Shown here: piece by piece, positions 1 to 8,194 of the stretch
Layout: each line of letters begins with the position of its first letter
Numbering within the stretch: position 1 is the stretch's first letter
Assembly: GCF_002735925.1 (NCBI RefSeq)
Contig: NZ_PEDL01000004.1
Location: forward strand, 1-64,000
Length of the DNA stretch: 64,000 bases
Direction of reading: 5' to 3'
Source: Sporanaerobium hydrogeniformans
GTDB lineage: Bacteria > Bacillota > Clostridia > Lachnospirales > Cellulosilyticaceae
The notes under the pieces: generated by a model
Told to the model about the DNA's origin: nothing
Seen by the model: only the letters and a program-made list of their open reading frames with translations
Databases searched by the model: none
Position numbers and translations under genes: made by a program

Positions 1-72
<72 letters not shown>

Positions 73-84
73 AAGTTTGTCCAT

Positions 85-105
85 GCAACCTAGGTTGCTG
101 ACTTA
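85..105 (-). repeat. Stable-RNA leader element, copy 1 (before 16S)
   Basis: On the minus strand the 10-mer TAAGTCAGCA (105 to 96) runs into a perfect 14-nt palindrome, GCAACCTAGGTTGC (98 to 85), just ahead of 16S. The same 10-mer followed by a short hairpin occurs at 461-443 ahead of the tRNAs. It is probably a leader or processing element shared by stable-RNA transcripts. That role is inferred. Confidence 0.5.
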
Positions 106-215
106 TTACTTAGTACTTTATAGTACTCACTGAACTTACAAGTAAGTTATGAATCGACTGGTTTTATGGTTACTATTTTGTTTTCAATGTTCATTTACTA
201 ATCTGTTTTATTAAA

Positions 216-307
216 TGGCGGAGAAGGAGGGATTCGAACCCTCGCGCCGTTATTCGCGACCTACTCCCTTTCCAGGGGAGCCCCTTCGACCACTTGGGTA
301 CTTCTCC
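216..307 (-). tRNA. tRNA-Ser (anticodon GGA)
   Basis: The minus strand folds as a 92-nt class II tRNA. The acceptor GGAGAAG (from 307) pairs with CTTCTCC. The anticodon loop is CTGGAAA with GGA in the centre. A long variable arm follows, and the T arm contains GGTTCGAATCC. The 3' CCA is encoded (218-216). It lies between tRNA-Ser(TGA) and 16S on the same strand. Confidence 0.96.
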
Positions 308-340
308 ACATTTTTCTCCACACTTAACTATTCAGATCAA

Positions 341-426
341 CGGAGAGACTGGGATTCGAACCCAGGGAGGTGTTACCCTCGCCGGTTTTCAAGACCGGTG
401 CCTTAAACCAACTCGACCATCTCTCC
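341..426 (-). tRNA. tRNA-Ser (anticodon TGA)
   Basis: The minus strand gives an 86-nt class II tRNA. The acceptor GGAGAGA pairs with TCTCTCC, the anticodon loop is CTTGAAA (TGA), the variable arm is long and the T arm contains GGTTCGAATCC. The discriminator is G at 341. No CCA is encoded, unlike its neighbour, so CCA must be added after transcription. It is the first gene behind the tandem stable-RNA promoters. Confidence 0.96.
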
Positions 427-442
427 TTATTATGTTATCAAT

Positions 443-461
443 CAGCCAAGCTGCTGACTTA
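443..461 (-). repeat. Stable-RNA leader element, copy 2 (before tRNA-Ser)
   Basis: The minus strand reads TAAGTCAGCA (461-452) followed by AGCTTGGCTGA, where TCAGC and GCTGA can form a small stem. The 10-mer is identical to that in front of 16S at 105-96. It starts about five bases after the -10 box of promoter P2, so it forms the start of the transcript. Confidence 0.45.
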
Positions 462-465
462 ATAC

Positions 466-494
466 ATCTTACACTACTTGATGCTTCTTGTCAA
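466..494 (-). promoter_or_regulatory. Promoter P2 of tRNA-Ser/rRNA unit
   Basis: The minus strand has -35 TTGACA (494-489), a 17-nt spacer and -10 TAAGAT (471-466). Transcription would start about 35 nt before tRNA-Ser(TGA). The perfect -35 fits a strong stable-RNA promoter. Confidence 0.8.
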
Positions 495-557
495 CAACTT
501 TTCTAAAGTTTTTTGACTAGCTATTTTAGCCAAAGTCGCTCGCGTTAGTGCTTATTT

Positions 558-586
558 AATATAGCATAGCATTTGTCATACGTCAA
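558..586 (-). promoter_or_regulatory. Promoter P1 of tRNA-Ser/rRNA unit
   Basis: The minus strand has -35 TTGACG (586-581), a 17-nt spacer and -10 TATATT (563-558). An A-run just upstream resembles an UP element. With P2 it forms a tandem pair, as is typical for rRNA and tRNA operons. Confidence 0.75.
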
Positions 587-645
587 CTCTTTTTTTGCAT
601 TTTTTTAGGACTATTGGCTATAACCTGGATAACATAATTTCTCTT

Positions 646-1335
646 TTATTTTTGTAATAAAACTTCTCCTATTATTAAATCTTCTGGCGTAGTTATTTTG
701 ATATTTGTATAATCTCCTTCAGTAATATATACATCTTCTCCAAATGCCTCTATAATCATACTATCATCTGTTACTTGTAAATTTTGTTTCTTTGCATAAC
801 TATAAGCTTTCATTAAAAGTTCATACTCAAAACTTTGAGGAGTTTGTATGCTCCATAATTTTTTTCTATCTGGTGTACTTTCCACTCTATGCGTCCTAGT
901 ATTGCAAACTTTAATGGTATCTTTAACGGGGACGGCTACAATACTTGCCTTATTCTTTTGCGTATTTAATAAACACTTATAGATTGTCTCCTTTTTTACA
1001 AATGGTCTTGCCCCATCATGAATCATGACATAAGTACTTTCACCTTTGGTAGCTTTTAAACCATTATAAACAGAATCTTGTCTTTCTTTACCACCTCCTA
1101 CAATTTGACTTACCTTATTGAGCTTATATTTCCTAATAATATTTTCTCTCACATAGTCTATTTCTTCTTCTGCCACTACTACAATAATATCATTTATAAA
1201 AGAACAGTTTTCAAATGCTTCTATTGTATAAGCTAATATCTCCTTCCCTTTTAATTGGATATATTGCTTCTTTACTGCTGTTCCCATCCTTTTACCGCTA
1301 CCACCAGCCACAATAATTGCTGTCACTTTATTCAT
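646..1335 (-). CDS. ispD: 2-C-methyl-D-erythritol 4-phosphate cytidylyltransferase
   Basis: IspD transfers CMP from CTP to methylerythritol phosphate in the cytosolic MEP isoprenoid pathway. The protein has the nucleotide-binding loop AGGSGKRMG (about residues 10-18), GGGKERQDSVYNGL, HDGARPF and the C-terminal TDDSMIIEAFG block, all diagnostic of the family. At 229 aa it is full length. The start is the ATG at 1335, because AGAGGAG lies 8 nt upstream; an upstream in-frame ATG at 1356 has no ribosome site. ispD sits near yacL in many Firmicutes, but here a plus-strand permease intervenes. No clear terminator follows, so reading into the downstream tRNA promoters is possible. Confidence 0.95.
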   Translation of the reverse strand: MNKVTAIIVAGGSGKRMGTAVKKQYIQLKGKEILAYTIEAFENCSFINDIIVVVAEEEIDYVRENIIRKYKLNKVSQIVGGGKERQDSVYNGLKATKGESTYVMIHDGARPFVKKETIYKCLLNTQKNKASIVAVPVKDTIKVCNTRTHRVESTPDRKKLWSIQTPQSFEYELLMKAYSYAKKQNLQVTDDSMIIEAFGEDVYITEGDYTNIKITTPEDLIIGEVLLQK

Positions 1336-1455
1336 TTCTTTTACTCCTCTGTTCATTTATTGATTACTTTCTTTCAAAAACGCGTTTTCTTTCATCCAAA
1401 TAGTAAGATTTCTTTTTAGTTTATCATTTCAAAGGAGATTTTTGTAGATTATTTG

Positions 1456-1484
1456 TTGTAAAGTTGCTTTTTCCTTTATATAAT
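1456..1484 (+). promoter_or_regulatory. Promoter of the amino-acid permease
   Basis: The plus strand has -35 TTGTAA (1456-1461), a 17-nt spacer and -10 TATAAT (1479-1484). The start would be near 1491, giving a leader of about 60 nt with a short AGGAT/ATCCT inverted repeat before the ribosome site. Confidence 0.75.
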
Positions 1485-1550
1485 AAGTATCATATTGTTA
1501 GGATTTAATTACAGTATATCCTATTTTTTACTTTTTCAAGGAGGTTATTT

Positions 1551-2870
1551 ATGAAACAAAGAAAGTATGGCCTTTTTACTGCCATAGCTATGATTATTGG
1601 AGTAGTTATTGGATCAGGCATCTTTTTCAAAAGTGATAATATACTTATTGCTACAGGAGGCAATATCGGTTTAGGTGTCTTAGCTTTTTGTATTGCTGCC
1701 ATTAGTATTATTTTTGGTAGTTTAACTGTTGCTGAGTTAGCTGCCCGTAATGATACAGCCGGTGGTATTATAAGCTACGCTGAAAGCGCCTATAACGGCG
1801 GTGTTGGTTGTGCCTTTGGATGGTTTCAAATGTTTCTCTACTATCCTACATTAATTGCGGTAGTAAGTTACATTGTTGGTGTTTATAGCTGTCTTTTATT
1901 TAATATAGAAGGAAGTCTGGAAATTCATATCCTTATAGGCTTAACTACTGTCCTTTTTTTCTTTCTCGTTAACTTGCTTTCTACTAAAATTCCAGCTTAC
2001 TTTCAAAATATAGCTACAATCATCAAACTTATTCCGCTCATCCTTATTGGGGTCTCTGGTTTTATCTTTGGAAACCCTCAATTTGAAACAGTTACTCATG
2101 TAGAAACTATCCAATCAAGTTCTTGGATAGCTGCTTTAGCACCTATTGTTTTTGCCTTTGATGGGTGGATTGTAACAACTTCTATCTCTCATGAAATCAA
2201 AAATGCTAAAAAAAATATTCCTCTTGCACTCATTCTTTCTCCTATATTTATCCTCATTATTTATTTAGCTTACTTTATTGGAATGAGTATTTATCTTGGA
2301 CCGGAAACAATTATGACTCAAGGAGATATACACGTAAATAATGCAGCTATAAGTTTATTTGGTCCTTGGGCAGCTAAAGCCTTACTTGTTTTTATTATTA
2401 TTTCTGTTGCTGGTACCGCTAACGGTCTGATGATGGCACTTTTCCAGCTCCCTTATTCACTAGGACTTCGTAAAATGTTTCCTTGTTCTAGTAAAATGAT
2501 TAAGATTCATTCACGTTTTGGAACACCTTGTACCTCTGGTGTGGTAGCTCTAGCTATTATCTTGTTTTGGACATTACTTCACTATATTACTCAGAAATAC
2601 AATCTACTACCTAACTCCGATGTATCAGAAATTGCCATCACCTTTAACTATATTGGTTTTATCTTGCTTTATGCTCATGTTTTTCGGTTAGGTTTAAAAG
2701 GTGAAATCAAAGGTTTTTGGAAAAGTAAAATGAATCCTCTACTAGCTACAATTGGCTCACTTATTATTCTATATGTTGGTATGCAAAATCCACTTTTTTG
2801 GATGTACCTTATTATTTGTATTGCTTTTATGATTGCCGCTTATTTGTTTTGGAAGAAAAATGTAGCTTAG
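1551..2870 (+). CDS. APC-superfamily amino acid permease
   Basis: This is a 439-residue integral membrane protein with about 12 hydrophobic segments and very few charged residues. Near the N-terminus it has the APC-family substrate-binding helix signature GVVIGSGIFF (about 17-26). The layout resembles the LAT-like/SteT group of amino-acid exchangers. The substrate cannot be read from the sequence. A strong ribosome site, AAGGAGG, precedes the ATG. It is one of few plus-strand genes, has its own promoter, and ends at a bidirectional terminator it shares with the converging yacL operon. Confidence 0.88.
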   Translation: MKQRKYGLFTAIAMIIGVVIGSGIFFKSDNILIATGGNIGLGVLAFCIAAISIIFGSLTVAELAARNDTAGGIISYAESAYNGGVGCAFGWFQMFLYYPTLIAVVSYIVGVYSCLLFNIEGSLEIHILIGLTTVLFFFLVNLLSTKIPAYFQNIATIIKLIPLILIGVSGFIFGNPQFETVTHVETIQSSSWIAALAPIVFAFDGWIVTTSISHEIKNAKKNIPLALILSPIFILIIYLAYFIGMSIYLGPETIMTQGDIHVNNAAISLFGPWAAKALLVFIIISVAGTANGLMMALFQLPYSLGLRKMFPCSSKMIKIHSRFGTPCTSGVVALAIILFWTLLHYITQKYNLLPNSDVSEIAITFNYIGFILLYAHVFRLGLKGEIKGFWKSKMNPLLATIGSLIILYVGMQNPLFWMYLIICIAFMIAAYLFWKKNVA

Positions 2871-2926
2871 TTCTTAACCCTATTTTATATCCCCTAGATA
2901 AACTGAGAATTTTTAGAATAATACTA

Positions 2927-2953
2927 AAAAGGGTATCAAAAAGATACCCTTTT
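2927..2953. terminator. Bidirectional terminator, permease / yacL operon
   Basis: AAAAGGGTATC (2927-2937) pairs with GATACCCTTTT (2943-2953) around a 5-nt A loop. The A and T flanks give a U-tract in both directions, serving the converging permease and yacL transcripts. Confidence 0.85.
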
Positions 2954-2985
2954 ATTGTAAAATAATTTACTTCTCATTTTTTTGT

Positions 2986-4050
2986 TTACACCTTCTGATT
3001 AACCTTTGCAAAAATCATCCTGCCTGCTGAGGTTTGAAGAGTTGTTGTAACAAGTACTTGAATAGTTGTCCCTACATATTTTTTGCCACCTTCTACTACA
3101 ATCATTGTACCATCATTTAAGTAAGCAAGTCCTTGTTCTTGCTCTTTACCTTCTTTAACAATCGTTACTACAAGTTCCTCATTTGGAAGCAAAATAGGCT
3201 TTACAGCATTGGCTAAATCATTAATATTGAGCACTTGAACCTTTTGAATCTTAGCAACCTTATTAAGGTTAAAATCATTAGTAACTACTTTCCCTTGGAG
3301 CTGGCTAGCAAGCTTAAGAAGTTTGCTATCTACTTCATCAAGTTCACTGTAATCAATATCTAGTATTTCTACTGAAATATTTTTTACAGCTTTAAGTTCA
3401 TTTAATAAATCTAACCCCCTACGTCCTCTATTACGTTTTAAACTATCTGATGAATCTGCAATATGCCTTAGTTCATCAAGGACAAAAGAAGGAATAATAA
3501 TTTTACCTTCTATGAATCCCGTTTGGATAATATCTAAAATCCTACCATCAATAATAACACTCGTGTCTAAGAGCTTAATGTGAGAAGGTTGGATGATTTC
3601 TCCCTTTTTACTTATCCATCCTTTTATCTCTTCTTTTTTAATGTGTACAAGATAAATACCAAAGCAACCTAGACCTAAGTAAAGAAGCACAATAAAAATA
3701 TTACTTATAGGTTTTGCTTTTTCTAATGCAAATGCAGTTTTAACCATATTGGCTACACCCAAACCAATAGCCAAACCAATGATATACATAAGTATTTCTT
3801 GCATAGGATATTTACTAAGTGCACTTTCTATCTTATTAGCTATCTTCTGCGAAATGGGAATACCTATTGTCATATAAATAAGTGCAAAGGCCATAATAAA
3901 TACTATAATTTCTTTATTAACATATAATAATCGCAGTATTCCCTGCTCTGTAGGCACAGTAATCGCACCAACAGCTTCTAATTCTACTAGTCCAAGTGCA
4001 GTTATTCCCCCTATGATTCCAGAAAATAGAATTCTAATAATCTGCTTCAT
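2986..4050 (-). CDS. yacL: PIN/TRAM domain membrane protein, YacL family
   Basis: Four N-terminal membrane segments (about residues 5-135) are followed by a cytosolic PIN-type nuclease domain starting at LLDTSVIIDGRIL. Its conserved acidic residues include those in VVTNDFNLN. A TRAM-like C-terminal domain ends the protein. YacL proteins are conserved in Firmicutes and are predicted membrane-anchored RNases; the target is not established from this sequence. It is the last gene of the rnz - 5091 - tsaD - yacL operon, with a 21-nt gap after tsaD and a terminator 33 nt beyond its stop. Confidence 0.92.
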   Translation of the reverse strand: MKQIIRILFSGIIGGITALGLVELEAVGAITVPTEQGILRLLYVNKEIIVFIMAFALIYMTIGIPISQKIANKIESALSKYPMQEILMYIIGLAIGLGVANMVKTAFALEKAKPISNIFIVLLYLGLGCFGIYLVHIKKEEIKGWISKKGEIIQPSHIKLLDTSVIIDGRILDIIQTGFIEGKIIIPSFVLDELRHIADSSDSLKRNRGRRGLDLLNELKAVKNISVEILDIDYSELDEVDSKLLKLASQLQGKVVTNDFNLNKVAKIQKVQVLNINDLANAVKPILLPNEELVVTIVKEGKEQEQGLAYLNDGTMIVVEGGKKYVGTTIQVLVTTTLQTSAGRMIFAKVNQKV

Positions 4051-4071
4051 TGTGTCCTCCTTTTCTTTGAT

Positions 4072-5088
4072 TTATTTTTTCCCTAATGGAAGGTTGGGTA
4101 CAGCATTAAGATTCATTCCTGCCCTACTTCCTTTAAGGTATTCATAATACGCTGCACATCCAATCATTGCTGCATTATCTGTACAAAGTATTTGATCAGG
4201 ATAATAAAGCTTCATATGGTTTTGAGTACAGACCGCTTCCATAGCTTCTCTTAATCCTTGATTAGAAGCTACACCTCCTGCAAGAGCTACTTTAGTTAGG
4301 TGACGTTCTTTAGCTAATGCCATGGTTTTTCCTACTAATACGTCAACTACACTGGATTGGAAAGCCGCAGCAATGTCTGCTTGATTTATTTCTTCCCCTT
4401 TCATTTTAGCTCCATTAACATGGTTAAGAACTGCTGATTTTACACCACTAAAGCTAAAGTCATAGCCTTCATCCATCATAGCACGAGGAAATTTGATAGC
4501 CTCTTTATTTCCTTCTTTGGCTAGCTTATCTATTTTAGGCCCACCAGGATAGCTTAAACCAATAGCCCGTGCTACTTTATCATAGGCTTCCCCTGCTGCA
4601 TCATCTCTTGTTCTCCCAATAATTTCATACTGGGTATAGCTTTCTACATTAACAAGATGTGTATGTCCGCCTGATACAACTAAACACAGGAAAGGTGGTT
4701 CTAAATCAGGGTGTGAAATGTAATTCGCTGCAATATGCCCCTCTATGTGATGTACACCTACTAATGGTTTGTTTTTAGCAAAAGCTATGGACTTTGCTGC
4801 TACTACACCTACTAGTAAAGCTCCTACAAGTCCTGGCCCGTAAGTTACCCCAATGACATCTATCTCATCCAATGTAACATGAGCTGCTTCTAGTGCTTCT
4901 TTAATCACTAAGTTAATTTTTTCTACATGCATACGTGATGCAATTTCAGGTACAACACCTCCATATTTCTCATGCAGATTAATTTGAGTCGAAATAATAC
5001 TTGAAAGTACTTCTCTACCATTTTGCACTATTGCTGCAGCTGTCTCATCACAAGAAGTCTCTATCGCTAGTACTTTGATGTTTTTCAT
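4072..5088 (-). CDS. tsaD: tRNA N6-adenosine threonylcarbamoyltransferase
   Basis: TsaD transfers the threonylcarbamoyl group to A37 of ANN-decoding tRNAs, acting with TsaB and TsaE. The 338-aa length is normal. Visible family features are the N-terminal [12 protein letters not shown] phosphate loop, the metal-binding HIEGH motif near residue 115, the VSGGHTHL block and the C-terminal GGVASN loop. The ribosome site GGAGG lies 7-8 nt before ATG. Its start lies 2 nt after the stop of the upstream small membrane-anchored protein, so translational coupling is likely. tsaB and tsaE are not in this window. Confidence 0.96.
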   Translation of the reverse strand: MKNIKVLAIETSCDETAAAIVQNGREVLSSIISTQINLHEKYGGVVPEIASRMHVEKINLVIKEALEAAHVTLDEIDVIGVTYGPGLVGALLVGVVAAKSIAFAKNKPLVGVHHIEGHIAANYISHPDLEPPFLCLVVSGGHTHLVNVESYTQYEIIGRTRDDAAGEAYDKVARAIGLSYPGGPKIDKLAKEGNKEAIKFPRAMMDEGYDFSFSGVKSAVLNHVNGAKMKGEEINQADIAAAFQSSVVDVLVGKTMALAKERHLTKVALAGGVASNQGLREAMEAVCTQNHMKLYYPDQILCTDNAAMIGCAAYYEYLKGSRAGMNLNAVPNLPLGKK

Positions 5089-5090
5089 TG

Positions 5091-5675
5091 TTATTCCTCC
5101 ACTTGTTTCTCTTCTATGTTATCTACACGATCTTCCCAACCAGCTATTTTCCACTCACTGTCTTCTTTTTGTATAAAATAGTCGCGATTAATATCTTGTT
5201 TATTTGTATAATGTAAGACGCTTACTATCCCCTCCGTATTTAAAGCTTCTTTAGAAGCATCGCCATTTTGATTCCCTTTTAATTGAGTCTCTTTAATCTC
5301 ACTTGATAATAGGACTAGGGGTTTTGAATCATGCAAAGCTCTTTCTCTACGTAATTCTGCTTCCTGTTCTGCCTTCTCATTTAAGACTTTTAACTCATTT
5401 GTATAGAGCATACGTATCGTCTCGACATAGGTACTTATATCTTCGTCCGCACTATAGCTTGAATAAAATATCTTCATTAGCTCATTGTTCATTTCAATAA
5501 TATCTGTTGGTGAACTAAAATCTTTCCCTACAATCTCTTCTTGAGCCTTTTTAAGCTTTTCTTCTACACTTATTCCTTGACTTTTTCTAACGATTTTAGC
5601 ACCTCTATTTTGCATGGAGACAAAATAAATACCACATAAAGCAATCATTACTAGTATTAAAAGCCCCTTTTTCAT
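5091..5675 (-). CDS. Uncharacterised membrane-anchored protein (194 aa)
   Basis: I do not recognise this family. The N-terminus [20 protein letters not shown] is a single hydrophobic anchor or uncleaved signal with no lipobox. It is followed by a charged, partly helical region (about 30-120). A C-terminal segment has alternating hydrophobic and aromatic residues ending in [13 protein letters not shown], which could be a small beta-rich domain of the NTF2-like type; this is a guess. The protein is probably extracytoplasmic. It sits inside the rnz-tsaD operon, so it is co-expressed with tRNA maturation functions, but no link to them is visible in the protein. Confidence 0.7.
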   Translation of the reverse strand: MKKGLLILVMIALCGIYFVSMQNRGAKIVRKSQGISVEEKLKKAQEEIVGKDFSSPTDIIEMNNELMKIFYSSYSADEDISTYVETIRMLYTNELKVLNEKAEQEAELRRERALHDSKPLVLLSSEIKETQLKGNQNGDASKEALNTEGIVSVLHYTNKQDINRDYFIQKEDSEWKIAGWEDRVDNIEEKQVEE

Positions 5676-5707
5676 CCATTTCCCCCCGTTCCTATTTCAC
5701 TTATTTC

Positions 5708-6622
5708 TTACTCTTCTTCACTAAACTCTAAAGTTGTTGTCATACGGTCTTGACCAATATGAATATTATTAAATATGGGTTTAATATGGTCAATACTCAT
5801 ATAATTATGAGGAAGGGCAGGACTAAAATGAGTTAACCACAGTTCTTTCACATTTCCTGCCTTTGCAAGCTTTGCAGCTTCGCTACTTAACATGTGTTTA
5901 TGTTTTTTCACCTGATCTAAGTACGTATCTTCTATATACATTCCTTCACAGATAAATAAGTCTGCACCTCTTATAAAGTCTTCTAATTCTTGTATCGGCC
6001 TGCAGTCTGTACAATAAGAGACCTTAATTCCTTTTCTTGCTTGTCCAAGTACCATATCCGGTGTATAAGTCACATTCCCTTCTGTTACTGGTTTACCTTG
6101 TTGTAATGTCTTCCAGTACTTTTGAGGTACATTATTAGCCCTTGCCTTTTCTACTACAAATTTAGGATTTCTTCTATTTTCAATAGTATATGCAAAGCAT
6201 TTAACATTATGGGGCACTGGTAAAATAGAAATATAAAATTCTCCTATCTGCAACTCTTGCTCTTCATAAGGCAATTCTATCAAATTAAGCTCAAAAGCTA
6301 AATCCTTGCAAACTACAGTCAGTCCCTCTACTACCTTTTTTAAACCTGGAGGTCCAATAAGTGTAAGAGGCTCTTTTCTTCCTGCATTGCCTATAGTAAG
6401 TAAAAGACCTGGAAGTCCTGTTATGTGATCTCCATGATAATGAGTAAAGCAGATAATATCTACTGTTTTATACCCCCATCCTAAAAGGCGCATGGTTACT
6501 TGTGTGCCTTCTCCACAATCAATAAGTAGTTTTTTACCATTTAATCTGGCTAAAAACGCTGTTAAGTATCTGTCTGGAAGTGGAAGCATTCCACCCGTCC
6601 CTAATAAACATATATCGAGCAT
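5708..6622 (-). CDS. rnz: Ribonuclease Z
   Basis: RNase Z is the metallo-beta-lactamase-fold endonuclease that removes 3' trailers from tRNA precursors, especially those without encoded CCA. Two tRNAs in this window, Ser(TGA) and Val, are of that kind. The zinc motif HYHGDHITGLPG lies near residue 62, and the later metal-binding GSSS/THFSPALPHN-type His residues are present. The start is set at the ATG at 6622 (MLDICLLGTGG), with AAAGGAAA 6-7 nt upstream. The length is 304 aa. It is the first gene of the operon, with a promoter at 6679-6651. Confidence 0.95.
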   Translation of the reverse strand: MLDICLLGTGGMLPLPDRYLTAFLARLNGKKLLIDCGEGTQVTMRLLGWGYKTVDIICFTHYHGDHITGLPGLLLTIGNAGRKEPLTLIGPPGLKKVVEGLTVVCKDLAFELNLIELPYEEQELQIGEFYISILPVPHNVKCFAYTIENRRNPKFVVEKARANNVPQKYWKTLQQGKPVTEGNVTYTPDMVLGQARKGIKVSYCTDCRPIQELEDFIRGADLFICEGMYIEDTYLDQVKKHKHMLSSEAAKLAKAGNVKELWLTHFSPALPHNYMSIDHIKPIFNNIHIGQDRMTTTLEFSEEE

Positions 6623-6650
6623 ATTCACTTTCCTTTCTTATTACTTTTTT

Positions 6651-6679
6651 ATTATAGCCTTTTATAGAAATGGTTACAA
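6651..6679 (-). promoter_or_regulatory. Promoter of rnz-tsaD-yacL operon
   Basis: The minus strand has -35 TTGTAA (6679-6674), a 17-nt spacer and -10 TATAAT (6656-6651). Transcription would start about 20-25 nt before the rnz ATG. Confidence 0.8.
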
Positions 6680-6750
6680 TGATAACACTAGATTTTAATG
6701 AAGGTTGCTGTTTAAAGTGTTACCTAAGCTAGATCAATTATGCATAACGC

Positions 6751-6785
6751 AAAAAAGAGATAGGGAAATTCCCTATCTCTTTTTT
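6751..6785 (-). terminator. Terminator after the zinc-ribbon protein gene
   Basis: AAAAAAGAGATAGGGA pairs with TCCCTATCTCTTTTTT around a tiny loop. It lies 36 nt past the stop of the 6822-7148 gene and isolates it from rnz. Confidence 0.85.
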
Positions 6786-6821
6786 ACATTAATTAGGCTA
6801 CCTTCTCAAATAGAGTATACC

Positions 6822-7148
6822 TTATTTGGCTAATTGTTGGGCATAAGCTTTATTAAGTTGTTCCATTTCTTCCTCCGAACAAATCCTTAGTTCCTCTATA
6901 GCAAGTTCTTCTATAGCGAGCTCCTCTACCGGAATAGCAAAACTATCTACCCACTTATCATAACATCCTTCACAAATATTAAAAGTGTGCCCTGTCAAAT
7001 CCTTTGAAGAAAAATAACTCCAAATCTTTTCAACATGTAGATAATCTACATATTCACTCACTCTATTGTTTTTTATAATTGATTGCCCACAGCAATTACA
7101 GTAGATGGTTTTTTCTCCATCTTCATCTCTATTTTTGTACTCATTCAA
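6822..7148 (-). CDS. Small zinc-ribbon-like protein of unknown function
   Basis: The protein is about 108 aa. CNCCGQ and CEGCYDKW form a four-cysteine zinc-ribbon pair about 45 residues apart, with a conserved-looking YVDYLHVEKIWSYFS block between them. The C-terminus is acidic and contains the short repeat EELAI three times. I choose the TTG at 7148 as start because GGAGGGGG lies 9-11 nt upstream. The longer reading frame from 7190 would begin inside the -10 box. The family is seen in clostridia, but I know of no assigned role. Confidence 0.7.
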   Translation of the reverse strand: MNEYKNRDEDGEKTIYCNCCGQSIIKNNRVSEYVDYLHVEKIWSYFSSKDLTGHTFNICEGCYDKWVDSFAIPVEELAIEELAIEELRICSEEEMEQLNKAYAQQLAK

Positions 7149-7189
7149 TATTGGCACCCCCTCCGTATAATGCACGGTGACATAATACA

Positions 7190-7218
7190 ATTATATAACC
7201 TATGGCTTTCTATTTGAA
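7190..7218 (-). promoter_or_regulatory. Promoter of the zinc-ribbon protein gene
   Basis: The minus strand has -35 TTCAAA (7218-7213), a 17-nt spacer and a perfect -10 TATAAT (7195-7190). Its position rules out translation starting at 7190. Confidence 0.65.
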
Positions 7219-7567
7219 GTTTACTCAGTCCCTTAATAGAGGGACATTCCTTACTCATATTATATACGCTTCTCCCCTATTAAGTATATAGGTAAATTTT
7301 ATATATTATTTAAACTTGATTTAACTTTTATTTTTTAATTCTTTAACTATTTAACCAACTATGACCTATTCTAAAAATGCTAGTCCCCATACTCATTATA
7401 TTAATAAGTCTCCATTTTATTACCCTTTGTTTTTTGTCTATTTATCCTATTTTCTACATTTTACCTTCCTAGTTGAAGGCATTACATAGTTATCACTTTT
7501 TAATTACCCATTTTTGATTACCATATTAAGGAATGATTCCTAGTCACATATTTTATACTAATAGGGA

Positions 7568-7693
7568 TATACTAATCACGAGATAATTATGATTCCTCCC
7601 CATTAAAATTATCTCATAAACCCCAATATTGTTTAGAGAAATCAATAGACTCTATATCTTTTAAGCGATAGCCCCCCTATCGCTTCTTTCTTT
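7568..7693 (+). ncRNA. Candidate small regulatory RNA with C-rich loops
   Basis: This is a gene-free AT-rich stretch. On the plus strand, GAGATAATT (7580-7588) pairs with AATTATCTC (7607-7615), exposing a loop with CCTCCCC. A second weak stem follows (TAGAG/CTCTA). The end is AAGCGATAG/CTATCGCTT (7663-7685) with a C5 loop and then CTTTCTTTTTT. The U-tract exists only in the plus direction, where no protein gene precedes it. C-rich loops are typical of Gram-positive sRNAs that pair with Shine-Dalgarno sites. No convincing -35 is seen; two TATACTAAT repeats (7554, 7568) are possible -10 boxes. The rest of 7219-7567 shows nothing I can support. Confidence 0.45.
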
Positions 7694-7715
7694 TTTACAA
7701 ATAAATGATGGTTTC

Positions 7716-8021
7716 TTATTCTAATGTAATAGAAGGTAAATTTCCTAAATTATTAGATTCATCGCCATCTGCTAAAGAACGGATGTATTCACTTCCATCT
7801 TTAGAAGTAGATACACCTACATGTTGAAGCTCATTATTTTTTGCCATAGAAATAGCTTCTGCTACAGAAATGTGCTGTCCATTTGAAAGCTCATACCCTA
7901 TGACCTTTCCATCTTGCTTTACAAGTTTTGTAATTTCTTTAGCATTTTCTCCACCTTCTGATACAACCTTGTTAACTGTATGAGGGAAGCTTAATGTTTG
8001 ACTTTCTTCTTTTTCAATCAT
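7716..8021 (-). CDS. DUF3892 domain protein
   Basis: This 101-aa protein has the DUF3892 pattern: an N-terminal AKEITKLVKQDGKVIGYELSN stretch split over two strands, ISVAEAISMAKNNEL, then GSEYIRSLADG and the C-terminal NNLGNLPSI tail. The function of the family is unknown. A good ribosome site, TTGGAGG, precedes the ATG. The hairpin at 7663-7685 lies past its stop, but on this strand it has no U-tract. The gene stands alone between glmM and the non-coding stretch. Confidence 0.8.
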   Translation of the reverse strand: MIEKEESQTLSFPHTVNKVVSEGGENAKEITKLVKQDGKVIGYELSNGQHISVAEAISMAKNNELQHVGVSTSKDGSEYIRSLADGDESNNLGNLPSITLE

Positions 8022-8125
8022 TTCTTATACCTCCAATATATAAATATGCCCACTACATATTATTTTGTAATACATCCTTTTCTATTCACCTATTAATAAG
8101 GCTCCCCTCATTCTAACCTTTGAAA

Positions 8126-8174
8126 TAAAAAAGCTGCTATACTAGTATTTTTAAATTCTACTAATATAACAGCT
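8126..8174 (-). terminator. Terminator of glmM
   Basis: The minus strand has a 16-nt stem (arms 8174-8159 and 8147-8132, two G-U or mismatched pairs) followed by TTTTTTATTT. It lies 21 nt beyond the glmM stop. Confidence 0.85.
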
Positions 8175-8194
8175 CTTTAATGCCCTCTAGCTAT

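Noticed and set aside
110-138. A separate 16S promoter in the tRNA-16S spacer
   Set aside because: Aligning the shared leader element gives TACTAA as -10 but only TAAGTT as -35; no consensus pair was found.
215-506. Short plus-strand open frames over the serine tRNAs
   Set aside because: They are antisense to two clear tRNA genes and have no ribosome site.
7228-7245. GTCCCT/AGGGAC hairpin in the intergenic stretch
   Set aside because: It is a six-base stem with no T-run and no linked gene.
7663-7685. The 7663 hairpin as an ordinary terminator of the DUF3892 gene
   Set aside because: On the minus strand the stem is followed by AAAAGATA, not T residues. It remains an alternative but fits the plus strand better.
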